Below are positions 35,601 through 43,746 of a DNA stretch of 64,000 nt, in pieces; the stretch's first letter is position 1, and each line of letters starts with the position of its first letter. Location of the stretch: assembly GCF_029239295.1 (NCBI RefSeq), contig NZ_JAQZBC010000001.1, positions 186,001 to 250,000 on the forward strand, given 5' to 3'. The DNA is from Sphingomonas sp. Its GTDB lineage: Bacteria > Pseudomonadota > Alphaproteobacteria > Sphingomonadales > Sphingomonadaceae. Position numbers and translations under genes: made by a program. Under the pieces are notes generated by a model. It made no database searches. It worked only from the letters and a program-made list of their open reading frames with translations, and was not told the DNA's origin.

Positions 35601-35824
35601 GCGCACTCTGCCCGCAGCTCTACCTGCTGATCCTCATCGAACTCGCGTTTAATGAGATCTATAACTCCGCCGACTCCAGGCACTCCCGGAGCGCCTGCGA
35701 CGGACGGTGCGGTTAACGCTGAGCCAACTAGGAACACCACTTCGCGGCCGGATTTTCGGACGCCTCCGGTGAGACGCTCTCGCAGATCGCGCGCGTTGAA
35801 GGTTTCGAATCCTAAATCACCCAT
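32630..35824 (-). CDS. SIR2-NB-ARC(STAND)-TPR protein, candidate antiphage NADase
   Basis: The 1064-residue protein has three parts. A SIR2-like domain (about 25-315) holds GSALT (34-38), TTNFD (167-171), HLHG (208-211, catalytic His210) and AYGGWDD. A STAND ATPase of NB-ARC type has P-loop GIGGQGKSAL (432-441), Walker B LLIVFDNVD (513-521), FTCRP, a GLPL-like GGHALWLDL (605-613) and an MHD-like YELHPLIRTFV. A TPR-like C-terminus (about 770-1050) likely senses the trigger. Related SIR2 defence proteins deplete NAD when phage is detected. It is transcribed alone. Confidence 0.85.
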   Translation of the reverse strand: MGDLGFETFNARDLRERLTGGVRKSGREVVFLVGSALTAPSVAGAPGVPGVGGVIDLIKREFDEDQQVELRAECAAAENPYQAAFQFLLRRRGQQEVNGVIRQAVAHARVIPADGPATPYEIGASTPEEVCRLFDADVTGWHLAPGVDALGHLAAGWPDRFGRTVLTTNFDPLVSVAVARAGGRTFRTMLHRDGDIGQSTGEATQVVHLHGYWHGADTLHTPRQLGQARPQLKASLAKLLRDKTVVVVAYGGWDDVFTKALVDVVVEDSSYPEVVWTVRDQAATLRPALVDLLAPGIDRGRVGFYGGVDCHSFLPALADEWRLSGTGSIAIPAALASISKEPTAVSASEQVPKPASPPIIPGDLDQETDGLPPSESARALPSATDVTRARSRRLAAASGQEDRPPEIDVYVGRTGNLATLTNARFRVAYVTGIGGQGKSALAGAFFRSAEVAKRFEHALWRDCKEQSFRFEDHIVSILEALGGDDGVLPADLARQSPQALARLFAKLTVDLQLLIVFDNVDHYVDLERGLLLGAAGDFVSTLLENTSSAVLLFTCRPNIVTDDARVLSHRVEGLKEDEAVELFQRRGAAANRDDVLRARVMTGGHALWLDLVAAQIARRPGSDRVRELLDDIASDGGHIPEATLKSIWSQLVDREQIVLQVLAETVRPTTAIQIADYLGARLRFNRVSKAVSQLRSLNLIVVKRQEETEAYELHPLIRTFVRRTHRKAERLWYIDAILAVYNAMFDLQRPTLSPRTSAKTVRQWLEGAELHVNADRPDAALESLAEINTAAMNEAPVEFARVAGLVFDRDDLAKVAALPHFDSVFPDYVRTLAILNATDEAFDALERYERTLSGKEARYINLCDMRCHLHWWNRNYDAAIKWGSEGVALKKASGVDTVFDSAHNLALAQRDAGMVDPALRYFLAGRSLEDVTEPGTIDEDGSESFYGNIGRCLHFMGQVDPALACYRKSASLAQESRNAYGVENQAFIREWIGELLEAKGEFGDASAFLIAATAKWSRISPDRADMVAAHAERLALTNTAGQHIPDEQTAEQRVVRWIAADLNR

Positions 35825-36270
35825 TTACCGCTCCCCCAACGGCACTCGCGATACTGCGGCCCCTCATGCTGATCTAGCGTCAAGATGCAGTCGACTCGAC
35901 GAACAGCTAGCAACTGGGCGAAAAGGTTCTTTCCCATGGCCGTCTAACTTACACGTGCTTATCGCTGATAGCAGCCCCGATCTGGGGTCAGCGGTCGACA
36001 TCTACTCACGGGAGCGGCGACCTGGCCGTGAATGATCAAGCGCAGGAGGCAGCGGCCAAGCTGCTGTTGATCTTCGCCTACAGGCTGCGCGCAGGCTGCT
36101 CGTTTACCAGCGGTGTTAACGCCCGCTGCCGATGCATAGTGATCGCGCATGACACACCTCGGGGTTCAGGCGCTATCTGCAGGTGCACCGAACGATGTGA
36201 CGTAACGCTAAAAGCGGGTGCGAACATGAGTTACGGAAATGAGTTTCAGCGGTGCGGGCCAGCATCCCGC
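35825..36270. other. Gap between tape-measure-like and SIR2 genes
   Basis: These 446 bases lie upstream of the SIR2 gene and downstream of the tape-measure-like gene (both minus strand). I see no convincing gene or repeat. It should carry the SIR2 promoter close to 35830-35900. Confidence 0.4.
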
Positions 36271-39200
36271 TCACGCATTCCGCAGCGCGTTCACCTGCGC
36301 GAGCCCACCACCGCCGGCGAGCTGGAGCACCATCGGCGAACCCTGCTGCGCAAGCTGCTTGGCGATCAGGTCGAGACGAGCGTTGGTTCCCGCGGTGTTG
36401 GCCGCCAGTGCATCGACCAGCACATCCGTTTGACTCCGCACGGCAGTCACCATCCCGGTCACGTCCACGCTGCTTGCAGGCATCGATCCACCCGACGCAC
36501 CAGCTGCCGCTAATGCCGCCTGCTGCGTGTTGCCATTGAGAAGCGATGCGACATTTGCGCCAGCGCCGCTGTTGGCGATTGCCTGGCTGGTCAGCGCGGT
36601 GATCTTGGCCAGGGCCTCGAAGTACGGGTTGGTCGAACCATAAAGCTGACGCTGCACGTCGAGGTACGTGCGGGCGCCGCTAGTGAAATCCTCTTGGTTC
36701 ACCTTCTCACCGCGCTGGATCGCTTCCATGAGCGGGCTGAAGGTCTGAAGGATGTTCGTCTCGCGCGAGCGCAGCGACAGGCCATTGTCGCCCTGCTTGA
36801 GATCGTCGAGCAGATCTTTGAGCTGACTGATCGCGCTCTCCTGTGCCTGCTTGATCGCCTCTGTGCGCTTGATGGCGTACAGCTCCTCGAGCTGCGCGCG
36901 CTCCTCCGATGTGGCGCCGGCCTCGTCGAAGATCTTGCGCAGGTTGGCGAATTCCTTCTCGATCGCCTCCGCGGCGGCTCCGATCGGGTCCTTCAGTTGG
37001 CGCAGCTGGGTAAACACGCTTTCGAATTGAAGCGCCTTCTGCAACTGCACCTCAACGTCGTTGCCGAGCTGGATCAGGCGCTGGGTACCGGCACGCAAGC
37101 CCTGAACCGCTCCATCCTTTATGGCGTCGGCGATTGCGAAGCGAATAGCAGCCTCGGCGCCGTCGGTGCCGAAGTCGACGAGGCCCTGACCCTTGGCCTT
37201 CTTGCTATCCAGAGAGCCCTTGAACCCGGTGGTGCTGACCCGATACTTGCCGTCGAACTGCCCGATGCTGACGTTGTAATTGCCCATCGTGCCGCCGAAC
37301 TGATCGACGATGCGCTGCACGCCCTGCGCGACGGAGTCACCAAGGTTTCCGGCCGCGCCGCGCGCGCTTGAGCTATTGCCGGCGATCGATGCACCGTTCT
37401 GGCTCACCGAGGCGGTGCCGTACTTCACGGTGCGGAACAGGCCACCCACCACGTTGCCGAGGATGCCCGCGGCGATCGCACCAAGCGGGCCCGCGGCGCT
37501 TCCCAGCGTCTTGCCAAGCGTACCGCCAACGGCGGTGGCGATGGTGCTGCGGAGAGCCATGCCACCTTCGTTGCCGAGGATACCGCTGACGGCGCCTAGG
37601 GTGCCATTGCCGGCACGACCGGAAAGGCCGCTGTAGATCTGGCTGCCGACCTGGCCGTATCCGGCACCGGCGATCACGCTGGCTAGCTTCGCCTGAGCAT
37701 TGTCGTCAAACTTGACGCCGGTCGTGCGTATTGCCTTCGACACGGCTTCCGCGATGTCACCAGCCTGTCCCTCGATGCCACCATTCTGCAGTAGGCGACG
37801 GGCTGGCCCATTCACCTGAATGCCGAGCAGGTCTGCAATGCCACTAGCTGCGAACCGCAGCTCGTTCACCGCGCCGCGCACACCGCCAGTCAGCTCCTCG
37901 CTCGCGGCGACGGCGCCGGCGGTGATGCCCTGCTGCCACTCGTTGATCGCCTCACCGATGCCGTCGCCGAAGGTGGTGCGGAACGCCTGATCGAACGCCG
38001 CCGCCTGATCGGCCTGCTGTGCGCGGATCACCTTCATCTGGAGATCAAAGCCGGTGCCCGGCGTAATCTGACCTTTCGCCTGCAAGGTGGCGATCTGGTC
38101 CAGCGCATTGGCATAGTCGGTGGCGGCGGCGCGCGCCGGGTCGAACCGCGCCGTGATGCTCTCCAAGGTCTGGTCGAGTTCGCGCTGCGCCTGCGCGGCA
38201 TCGCGCTGTGCGACCGTGAAGTCCTGCAGTGCAGCTGCGCCCTTGGTCACTGCGACGTGGAAGTGATCAGCATGACCTTTGTCGCCCGGCCCCAGCAGCT
38301 CGGAAATCGACAGGCCACGCGTTTCCAGCGCCTTACGGACGTCAGCCTTAGACACGCCGGCGGGCGGCACGAAGTCGACGGCTAGACCGGCGAGGTGATG
38401 CGAGTTCTTCGCGCCCTTCACCGCAGCGTTCTCGGCGCGGGTTCGGGTGGTGCTGGTGATGCGCACGCCCGGGAACGCCTCGCGCAGCGCGTTGCTGATC
38501 TGGGTGGCGGTGGGCAGATCGCTGGCGGTGGTCGAGACCTTGCTGGTGAGCTTGCGTTGCGCCGCCTCAGCGTCATTCACTGCCTTCAGCTCGCGGTCAC
38601 GCGCGGCGATCAGCTCTTGGACCTTTGCAGCCAGCTTGTCGGAGTTCGCTGTGCCGCGATAGGCCGGGTCGCGCCTCGTTCTCGAGAGCTCCCGTTCGAA
38701 GTCGGACTGGACCGCGCCGGCCGGCGTCGAGCGCGCCTCAACCTTCATGGTCACGAGGCGGGAATAGCCGCTTTCAAACCCGCGCTTCAGCCGATCAACT
38801 TCAGACTGATTCTTGGCGAGCAGCATGTTGAGCTCGGTGATCCTGCTTTCCGCGCTGCCGAGCTGACGATCCTTCTCGATCGCCTCGTCCGAACTGCCAG
38901 GCGGTGACCGAGCCATCTCCGCATTGAGCCGGGCGAGAGCCTGCGCCTTCTCCAGCAACGTCTGGGTGGTGTTCCGGACCGCGACCGCCTGATTGTACTC
39001 GTTCTGCAGATTGGCGGTATCGACCGCCTGCTTGCGTTCGGCCGTGCGCAGCGCGTCGTCCTGAGCCTGCGCGAGGTCGAGCATCGCTTGGCGGTGCTTT
39101 TCGAGCGCCTTCTTTGCTTCGTCAGAGGCGGCGCCGCTTCGCAGCAAGGCGGGAACGAGATTGCCTGCCAGTGCGATGCCCGCGAGGAGCACTGCACCCT

Positions 39201-39708
39201 GCCAACCAGCTAGGATCTGAGCGGCAGCACCGACCTTCCCGCCGAAGTTCACAAACCCGACTGCCGCCTGGCTTCCCTGCTGCGCGAGGATCGTGAAGGC
39301 GGAAGTGCCCATCTGCGCCTGGATAATCGAGTCCTGCAGCTGCTGGCCGAGCTGGACGTAGGCGGCGCGCTGTGCGCCTGCACTGGTCGCCACCAATCCA
39401 TTCGACTGCGCCAGACGGGCCTGCTGAGCTGCCAGCGCGTTCGATGCGGCGAGCTGTTGATTGATCACGAGCTGAAACGGGCTGCTCGACAGGCTACGGA
39501 GCTGGGACGAGATCCCGAGTGGGTCGGCGGTTGTCTTCGCCATGTCGTCGCGGAGGCGTCGATACTTCTGCCCGAACGCGTCGAGGTGACCGCCGGCGCG
39601 GACGGCGCCGATCCGGATGCTGTCCTCAAAGCCAGCCATCGCCGAATTGATCGAGCCGTCCTCACGAACGGACAAGACGAGCGGGAAGACGTTGGAGCTG
39701 TCAGCCAT
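36271..39708 (-). CDS. Tape-measure-like tail protein with embedded M15 peptidase domain
   Basis: The 1145-residue protein has a helical N-terminal part with repeats and a membrane-like stretch (GAVLLAGIALAGNLVPALL), coiled coils (about 200-390), then a peptidase M15 domain (about 400-490) with the zinc motif SHHLAGLAVD (Ser436, His438, Asp445) and HFH (482-484). A Gly/Ala-rich segment and further helices follow. Tape measures often carry a wall-cleaving domain to open the cell wall on injection. No other tail gene is present, so it is either a remnant or a satellite tool. Confidence 0.8.
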   Translation of the reverse strand: MADSSNVFPLVLSVREDGSINSAMAGFEDSIRIGAVRAGGHLDAFGQKYRRLRDDMAKTTADPLGISSQLRSLSSSPFQLVINQQLAASNALAAQQARLAQSNGLVATSAGAQRAAYVQLGQQLQDSIIQAQMGTSAFTILAQQGSQAAVGFVNFGGKVGAAAQILAGWQGAVLLAGIALAGNLVPALLRSGAASDEAKKALEKHRQAMLDLAQAQDDALRTAERKQAVDTANLQNEYNQAVAVRNTTQTLLEKAQALARLNAEMARSPPGSSDEAIEKDRQLGSAESRITELNMLLAKNQSEVDRLKRGFESGYSRLVTMKVEARSTPAGAVQSDFERELSRTRRDPAYRGTANSDKLAAKVQELIAARDRELKAVNDAEAAQRKLTSKVSTTASDLPTATQISNALREAFPGVRITSTTRTRAENAAVKGAKNSHHLAGLAVDFVPPAGVSKADVRKALETRGLSISELLGPGDKGHADHFHVAVTKGAAALQDFTVAQRDAAQAQRELDQTLESITARFDPARAAATDYANALDQIATLQAKGQITPGTGFDLQMKVIRAQQADQAAAFDQAFRTTFGDGIGEAINEWQQGITAGAVAASEELTGGVRGAVNELRFAASGIADLLGIQVNGPARRLLQNGGIEGQAGDIAEAVSKAIRTTGVKFDDNAQAKLASVIAGAGYGQVGSQIYSGLSGRAGNGTLGAVSGILGNEGGMALRSTIATAVGGTLGKTLGSAAGPLGAIAAGILGNVVGGLFRTVKYGTASVSQNGASIAGNSSSARGAAGNLGDSVAQGVQRIVDQFGGTMGNYNVSIGQFDGKYRVSTTGFKGSLDSKKAKGQGLVDFGTDGAEAAIRFAIADAIKDGAVQGLRAGTQRLIQLGNDVEVQLQKALQFESVFTQLRQLKDPIGAAAEAIEKEFANLRKIFDEAGATSEERAQLEELYAIKRTEAIKQAQESAISQLKDLLDDLKQGDNGLSLRSRETNILQTFSPLMEAIQRGEKVNQEDFTSGARTYLDVQRQLYGSTNPYFEALAKITALTSQAIANSGAGANVASLLNGNTQQAALAAAGASGGSMPASSVDVTGMVTAVRSQTDVLVDALAANTAGTNARLDLIAKQLAQQGSPMVLQLAGGGGLAQVNALRNA

Positions 39709-39813
39709 ACCGGGTCACCTGAGCTTGGCCGCGCTTCGATGTGGGGGAGGGGCTGCGGCCTTCATGCCGGCGAGCATAATGAGAGTGCCCGACCCGCCCG
39801 CAGATCGCAACAA

Positions 39814-39835
39814 GTGATTGCTATGTGCTTGCTAG
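39814..39835. repeat. Candidate integrase arm-type site at right end
   Basis: This 22-base motif starts GTGATTGCTATG and ends GCTTGCTAG. It differs from the left-end copy (16270-16291) at only two positions. It lies 87 bases inside the attR core, a normal distance for an arm site. Confidence 0.6.
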
Positions 39836-39893
39836 AGCGGATTTGTCCCCGCATGTTTCAGGACAGAAACCACGAAACGCTCAGCGAAATCAA

Positions 39894-39970
39894 TGGCGCG
39901 CCCGACTGGATTCGAACCAGTGGCCCCAAGCTTAGAAGGCTCGTGCTCTATCCAACTGAGCTACGGGCGC
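39894..39970 (-). tRNA. tRNA-Arg(TCT), rebuilt by island integration
   Basis: The 77-base cloverleaf folds fully: acceptor GCGCCCG/CGGGCGC with discriminator G and encoded CCA, D-arm GCTC/GAGC, anticodon stem CGAGC/GCTTG, loop CTTCTAA with anticodon TCT, variable loop GGGCC, T-arm ACTGG/CCAGT. The 5' part (to the anticodon loop) is host DNA. The 3' part to the left of 39938 is island DNA and its T-stem differs from the displaced host copy at 16129-16173. It reads AGA codons. Confidence 0.95.
39922..39938. repeat. Right attachment core (attR)
   Basis: This is an exact second copy of GGCCCCAAGCTTAGAAG, inside the intact tRNA-Arg gene. To its right is the host 5' half of the tRNA; to its left is the 3' half supplied by the island. 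Confidence 0.85.
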
Positions 39971-40029
39971 GCACGCGGCCTGCGTTAGCGTGGATTGCCG
40001 GGACGCGAAACCGTTGCCATGATCTTTCC

Positions 40030-40770
40030 ATGGACGAGGCAACGCCGCATCGCGTGACGGCATCTGCGCTGCACGGCAAGAACCTACGCTATTACGATTT
40101 CGTGATGGCGGCCTTTGTCGCCTTGCTGCTGCTGTCCAATGTCCTTGGCGCGGGCAAAGTGGCGCAGATCTGGCTGCCCGGCGTCGGTTATTGGCCGTTC
40201 GGTGCCGGTATCCTCTTCTTTCCTGTAAGCTACGTCATCGGCGATGTTCTGACCGAGGTGTATGGCTATGCCCGTGCGCGCCGCGTCATCTGGGCGGGGT
40301 TTGGCGCGACGATCTTCATGGCAATGATGGCCTGGGTGGTCGTTGCGCTGCCCCCAGCGCCGGACTGGACCAATCAGGCGGCGTACGAAGCGGTGTTCGG
40401 TCAGGTGCCGCGCATCGTGATCGCCAGTATGTGCGCCTTCTGGGCCGGCGAGTTCGTTAACTCCTATGTGCTGGCGCGTATGAAAGTGGCGACCGGGGGC
40501 AAGCATCTGTGGATGCGAACGATCGGGTCGACGGTCGCGGGGCAAGGTGTCGACAGCCTGATTTTCTACCCACTGGCATTCTGGGGAGCCGAAGGCTGGA
40601 CGTCGCAACTCGTTCTGACGGTGCTCGTCACGCAATGGGTGCTCAAGGTGTCGTGGGAGGCGCTGCTGACGCCGGTCACCTATCTGGTGGTTGGCTGGCT
40701 CAAGCGCGCAGAGGGCGTCGACGTCTATGACGACGGCACTGACTTCACGCCATTTGTCGCCCGCGTCTAG
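40030..40770 (+). CDS. Queuosine precursor transporter (YhhQ/VUT family)
   Basis: The 246-residue membrane protein has about six helices (FVMAAFVALLLLSNVLG, YWPFGAGILFFPVSYVIG, MAMMAWVVVAL, IVIASMCAFWAGEFVNSYVL). Family signatures are FPVSYVIGDVLTEVYG and GEFVNSYVLARMK. It imports preQ0/preQ1 precursors for tRNA queuosine. ATG 40030 is chosen; the open frame further upstream runs through the tRNA and is not coding. It is the first host gene right of the island. Confidence 0.9.
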   Translation: MDEATPHRVTASALHGKNLRYYDFVMAAFVALLLLSNVLGAGKVAQIWLPGVGYWPFGAGILFFPVSYVIGDVLTEVYGYARARRVIWAGFGATIFMAMMAWVVVALPPAPDWTNQAAYEAVFGQVPRIVIASMCAFWAGEFVNSYVLARMKVATGGKHLWMRTIGSTVAGQGVDSLIFYPLAFWGAEGWTSQLVLTVLVTQWVLKVSWEALLTPVTYLVVGWLKRAEGVDVYDDGTDFTPFVARV

Positions 40771-40787
40771 CCATCAGCGGGAAAGGG

Positions 40788-40817
40788 GCGGGCGCGCAGC
40801 ATCGGCGCGCCGCCCGC
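40788..40817. terminator. Bidirectional hairpin between yhhQ-like and purQ
   Basis: The arms GCGGGCGCGC and GCGCGCCGCCCGC form a GC-rich stem with a 7-base loop and a small bulge. It lies between two convergent genes. No T-run is present on the plus strand, so strength is uncertain. Confidence 0.45.
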
Positions 40818-40823
40818 TTGAAT

Positions 40824-41489
40824 TCAGCTGATCTTTTCCAGCAGGCCTTCGAACAAGCGACGCCCGTCGAGGCCTCCGTGCGCATTCTCAACCCGACGCT
40901 CCGGGTGGGGCATCATGCCGAGCACATTGCCGGCGTCGTTGAGAATCCCCGCGATGCGCCGCGCGGATCCGTTCACGTCCTCGGCATAGCGGAAGGCGAC
41001 GCGGCCCTCGCCTTCGAGGCGATCGAGTGTGTCCTGATCAGCAACGTAATTGCCGTCGTGATGCGCCACCGGGATGGTGATCGTCTCGCCCGCGGCATAA
41101 CGGCTAGTGAAGGCGCTCTGGCTATTATCAACGGTCAGCGCCACATCGCGGCAGACGAAGTTCAGCCCGGCGTTCCGCATCAGCGCGCCCGGCAGAAGAC
41201 CCGCCTCAGTCAGCACCTGAAACCCGTTGCAAACGCCAAAGACGGGAAGCCCGCCGGCCGCCTTGTCGGCGACCGCGCGCATGATCGGCGAACGAGCCGC
41301 CATCGCGCCGGATCGCAGGTAATCGCCGTAGGAGAAGCCGCCCGGCACCGCCAGAAGAGACAGTCCCTCCGGCAATTCCGTCTCGCGGTGCCAGACCATG
41401 ATCGGCGGCGTGCCGGTGACGCTTTCCAGCGCCACGGCGATGTCCCGATCGCAGTTCGACCCCGGAAAGACGACGACCGCCGTTTTCAT
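40824..41489 (-). CDS. purQ: Phosphoribosylformylglycinamidine synthase, glutaminase subunit
   Basis: The 221-residue class I glutamine amidotransferase has N-terminal [12 protein letters not shown], nucleophile Cys in [11 protein letters not shown], and His/Glu in MMPHPERR. It supplies ammonia to PurL in purine synthesis (FGAR to FGAM). ATG 41489 overlaps the purS stop by 4 bases; an upstream in-frame ATG at 41543 is not needed. Order purC-purS-purQ is typical for alphaproteobacteria. Confidence 0.95.
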   Translation of the reverse strand: MKTAVVVFPGSNCDRDIAVALESVTGTPPIMVWHRETELPEGLSLLAVPGGFSYGDYLRSGAMAARSPIMRAVADKAAGGLPVFGVCNGFQVLTEAGLLPGALMRNAGLNFVCRDVALTVDNSQSAFTSRYAAGETITIPVAHHDGNYVADQDTLDRLEGEGRVAFRYAEDVNGSARRIAGILNDAGNVLGMMPHPERRVENAHGGLDGRRLFEGLLEKIS

Positions 41490-41716
41490 GCGCGCTCGAC
41501 CCGGTAATTCTCGATTACGGTGTTGGCGAGCAACTGCCGACACATCGCGTCGATCTGCGCGTCATCGACCGTGTCGGCCACCTCTAGTTCGATCAGCTTG
41601 CCCACCCGGGCGCCCTCGACGCCTGCAAAGCCGAGACCGGACAGGGCGTGTTCGATCGCCTTGCCCTGCGGATCGAGAACGCCGGGCTTGAGCGTTACGT
41701 AGATGCGAAGCTTCAT
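41486..41716 (-). CDS. purS: Phosphoribosylformylglycinamidine synthase subunit PurS
   Basis: The 76-residue protein ([35 protein letters not shown]) is the small bridging subunit of the PurLQS complex. ATG 41716 lies 61 bases after purC; the stop overlaps purQ. Length and sequence fit the family well. Confidence 0.95.
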   Translation of the reverse strand: MKLRIYVTLKPGVLDPQGKAIEHALSGLGFAGVEGARVGKLIELEVADTVDDAQIDAMCRQLLANTVIENYRVERA

Positions 41717-41777
41717 GTCGTGGCCCGCTATTCGATGCAGTCGCGGATCGCAACCGTTGCCATGAACGAGCCGGGGC

Positions 41778-42557
41778 CTACTTGCCCCGGCGCTCGCGGT
41801 GTTCGGCCATGTCGAGCACGGCCGTCTCACCACCCTCCGGCAGCAAGCCAAGGCGGCGTGCGACCTCCTGATAGGCCTCTACCTCGCCGCCGAGGTCGCG
41901 GCGGAAGCGATCCTTATCGAGCTTCTCGTTGGTGACCATGTCCCACAGGCGGCAGCCGTCCGGGCTGATCTCGTCTGCCAGGATGATGCGGCTATAGTCA
42001 TTGTCCCAAACCCGGCCGAACTCCAGCTTGAAGTCCACCAGGCGGATGCCGACTGCGCCGAACAGGCCGGAGAGGAAGTCGTTCACGCGGATCGCCAGGT
42101 CAGCGATGTCGTGCATCTCTTCCTGGCTGGCCCAGCCGAATGCCGCGATATGTTCGTCGGAGATCATCGGATCACCGAGCGCATCGTCCTTGAAGCAATA
42201 TTCCAGGATGGTGCGCGGCAGCTGTGTGCCTTCCTCGATCCCGAGCCGCTTGCTCAGCGAGCCGGCGGCGACGTTTCGGACGATCACCTCGATCGGAACG
42301 ATCTCGACCTGCCGGATCAACTGCTCGCGCATGTTGAGACGACGAATAAAGTGCGTCGGAACGCCGATATTGCCGAGCAGCGTGAAAATATGCTCGGAAA
42401 TCCGGTTGTTGAGCACACCCTTGCCGTTGATCGTGCCCTTCTTCTGGGCATTGAAGGCAGTGGCATCATCCTTGAAATACTGGATCAAGGTGCCTGGTTC
42501 CGGACCCTCGTAGAGGATCTTCGCCTTGCCTTCGTAAATCTGCCGGCGCCGCGCCAT
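41778..42557 (-). CDS. purC: SAICAR synthetase
   Basis: The 259-residue protein has N-terminal [16 protein letters not shown], substrate motif [21 protein letters not shown], and EFGRVWD with [16 protein letters not shown]. It joins aspartate to CAIR in purine synthesis. ATG 42557 ([10 protein letters not shown]) is the family start; the frame is open further but unlike the family. First gene of the pur operon. Confidence 0.95.
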   Translation of the reverse strand: MARRRQIYEGKAKILYEGPEPGTLIQYFKDDATAFNAQKKGTINGKGVLNNRISEHIFTLLGNIGVPTHFIRRLNMREQLIRQVEIVPIEVIVRNVAAGSLSKRLGIEEGTQLPRTILEYCFKDDALGDPMISDEHIAAFGWASQEEMHDIADLAIRVNDFLSGLFGAVGIRLVDFKLEFGRVWDNDYSRIILADEISPDGCRLWDMVTNEKLDKDRFRRDLGGEVEAYQEVARRLGLLPEGGETAVLDMAEHRERRGK

Positions 42558-42682
42558 CGCATCACCCCTGAAATGGACAGCCCCGGCGACGCGACGGTAG
42601 CGACGCGGCCGGGGCGGGAATGGCGAGGCGTATAGGGGAAGGGGCGGCGGGGTGCAATCGGATGCTCCCCGCCCGTTGAGCC

Positions 42683-43624
42683 TCAGTCGGGCATACCCAA
42701 CGCAGCGCGAATGGCAGAGCGGGTGGCGGTCCATGCTGACGTGCCCGGTGTCACCAGTTCGACATGACCCGTATCGGGTATCGTGATGAGATCGGCTCGA
42801 TCACCCGCTGCCTGTGCCCGGGCAACATAGTCGGTCGCCATCCGATAGGGGATGATGCGATCCTCACGTCCGTTGATCAGTGTCTGCGCGATGCCCAGCG
42901 GGAACAGCCGCGGAACTGAGGTGTCTGCGAACGGATCGCCACGATCGCTGCCGACCAGCCGTTCGATAACCTTCGTACCGCAGCCGTTATCGGGGCTGGC
43001 AGCGGTCGCTTCCAGATCGGGGAGGCCGCCTAGGCTGATGACATGGCGGATCGGCAGCGGCTGGCGCACGTACAGCGCGCTCAATCGTGGTAATCGCGAG
43101 CGGCCCGCGAGCCACAGCGCCAGATGTCCACCGGCGGAATGGCCGAGCGCAACAATCCGAGACGTGTCCAGTTTGAAGCGCGTCGATTCCGTCAGCAGCA
43201 GGTCCGCCGCAGCAGCAGCATCGGCAAAGGTGCCCGGATAGCCGCCACCCTTCCGGTCGACGCCGCGGTAGTCGATGTTCCAGACGGCGATGCCGGAGTC
43301 GCGCAGATCTCCGGCGGCCCAGTCCATCACCGTGCGATCCGCGATCGACGTCTGCCAGCATCCGCCGTGCACCATGACGACCACCGGGTGTGGGCCGGGG
43401 CCGGCGGGGAGCCAGACGTCCACTTTCTGCATGTTGTCGTCGCCATACGAAACGGTGGCGTCGGCGGACGGCCGGGGGCGGCGGGTTAGATCATCCCAGC
43501 CGAGCGGCCGAAAGGATGACGATGCATTAGTGTCGGATGATGATGGCATGGCGTGCGCCGACCATGGCGTGGCGAGCAGCCCACAGGCAAGCGGCAGGAG
43601 AGAATGGAGGACGCGTCGCGGCAT
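42683..43624 (-). CDS. Secreted alpha/beta hydrolase (esterase-like)
   Basis: The protein has about 313 residues from ATG 43624, where a signal peptide begins ([20 protein letters not shown] through SAHA). Motifs: oxyanion HGG in [10 protein letters not shown], nucleophile in [13 protein letters not shown], Asp in GREDRIIP, His in TGHVEL. It belongs to the carboxylesterase/lipase-like serine hydrolases and should act in the periplasm. Substrate unknown. It is divergent to parC. Confidence 0.85.
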   Translation of the reverse strand: MPRRVLHSLLPLACGLLATPWSAHAMPSSSDTNASSSFRPLGWDDLTRRPRPSADATVSYGDDNMQKVDVWLPAGPGPHPVVVMVHGGCWQTSIADRTVMDWAAGDLRDSGIAVWNIDYRGVDRKGGGYPGTFADAAAAADLLLTESTRFKLDTSRIVALGHSAGGHLALWLAGRSRLPRLSALYVRQPLPIRHVISLGGLPDLEATAASPDNGCGTKVIERLVGSDRGDPFADTSVPRLFPLGIAQTLINGREDRIIPYRMATDYVARAQAAGDRADLITIPDTGHVELVTPGTSAWTATRSAIRAALGMPD

Positions 43625-43746
43625 GATCGGAAAGCATTGCATGGGGGGCGTCTGTCGCATGGCGCGGGTGATCGGCATAGATGTCGTCGACACAGATCCA
43701 GCGGAACGGTTGTGGAACAAGGCTCTCGCCTGCTAGCACGCCGCTC

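Larger units (their letters stand above)
16174..39938. mobile_element. Genomic island / satellite-like prophage integrated in tRNA-Arg(TCT)
   Basis: The element is bounded by the 17-bp direct repeats and starts with a P4-type integrase next to attL. Inside are excisionase-like HTH proteins, a DUF1376 replication protein, many overlapping small genes, several defence-like genes and one tape-measure-like gene. Capsid, portal, terminase and lysis genes are absent. Gene style differs from the flanks: more small unknown genes and, in places, lower GC (notably 30.8-31.6 kb). It is about 23.8 kb counting one core copy. Whether it is a satellite, a decayed prophage or an integrative element cannot be settled from one copy. 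Confidence 0.88.

Noticed and set aside
35652..36513. Plus-strand frames across the gap between the SIR2 and tape-measure genes
   Set aside because: They extend antisense into both neighbours and have shadow-like composition.
16174..39938. CRISPR array or transposase within the island
   Set aside because: No regularly spaced repeats, IS terminal repeats or transposase motifs (DDE/HUH) were seen.
39457..40029. Upstream extension of the queuosine-transporter frame
   Set aside because: The extension runs through the tRNA-Arg gene and antisense to the tape-measure gene; ATG 40030 gives the family length.
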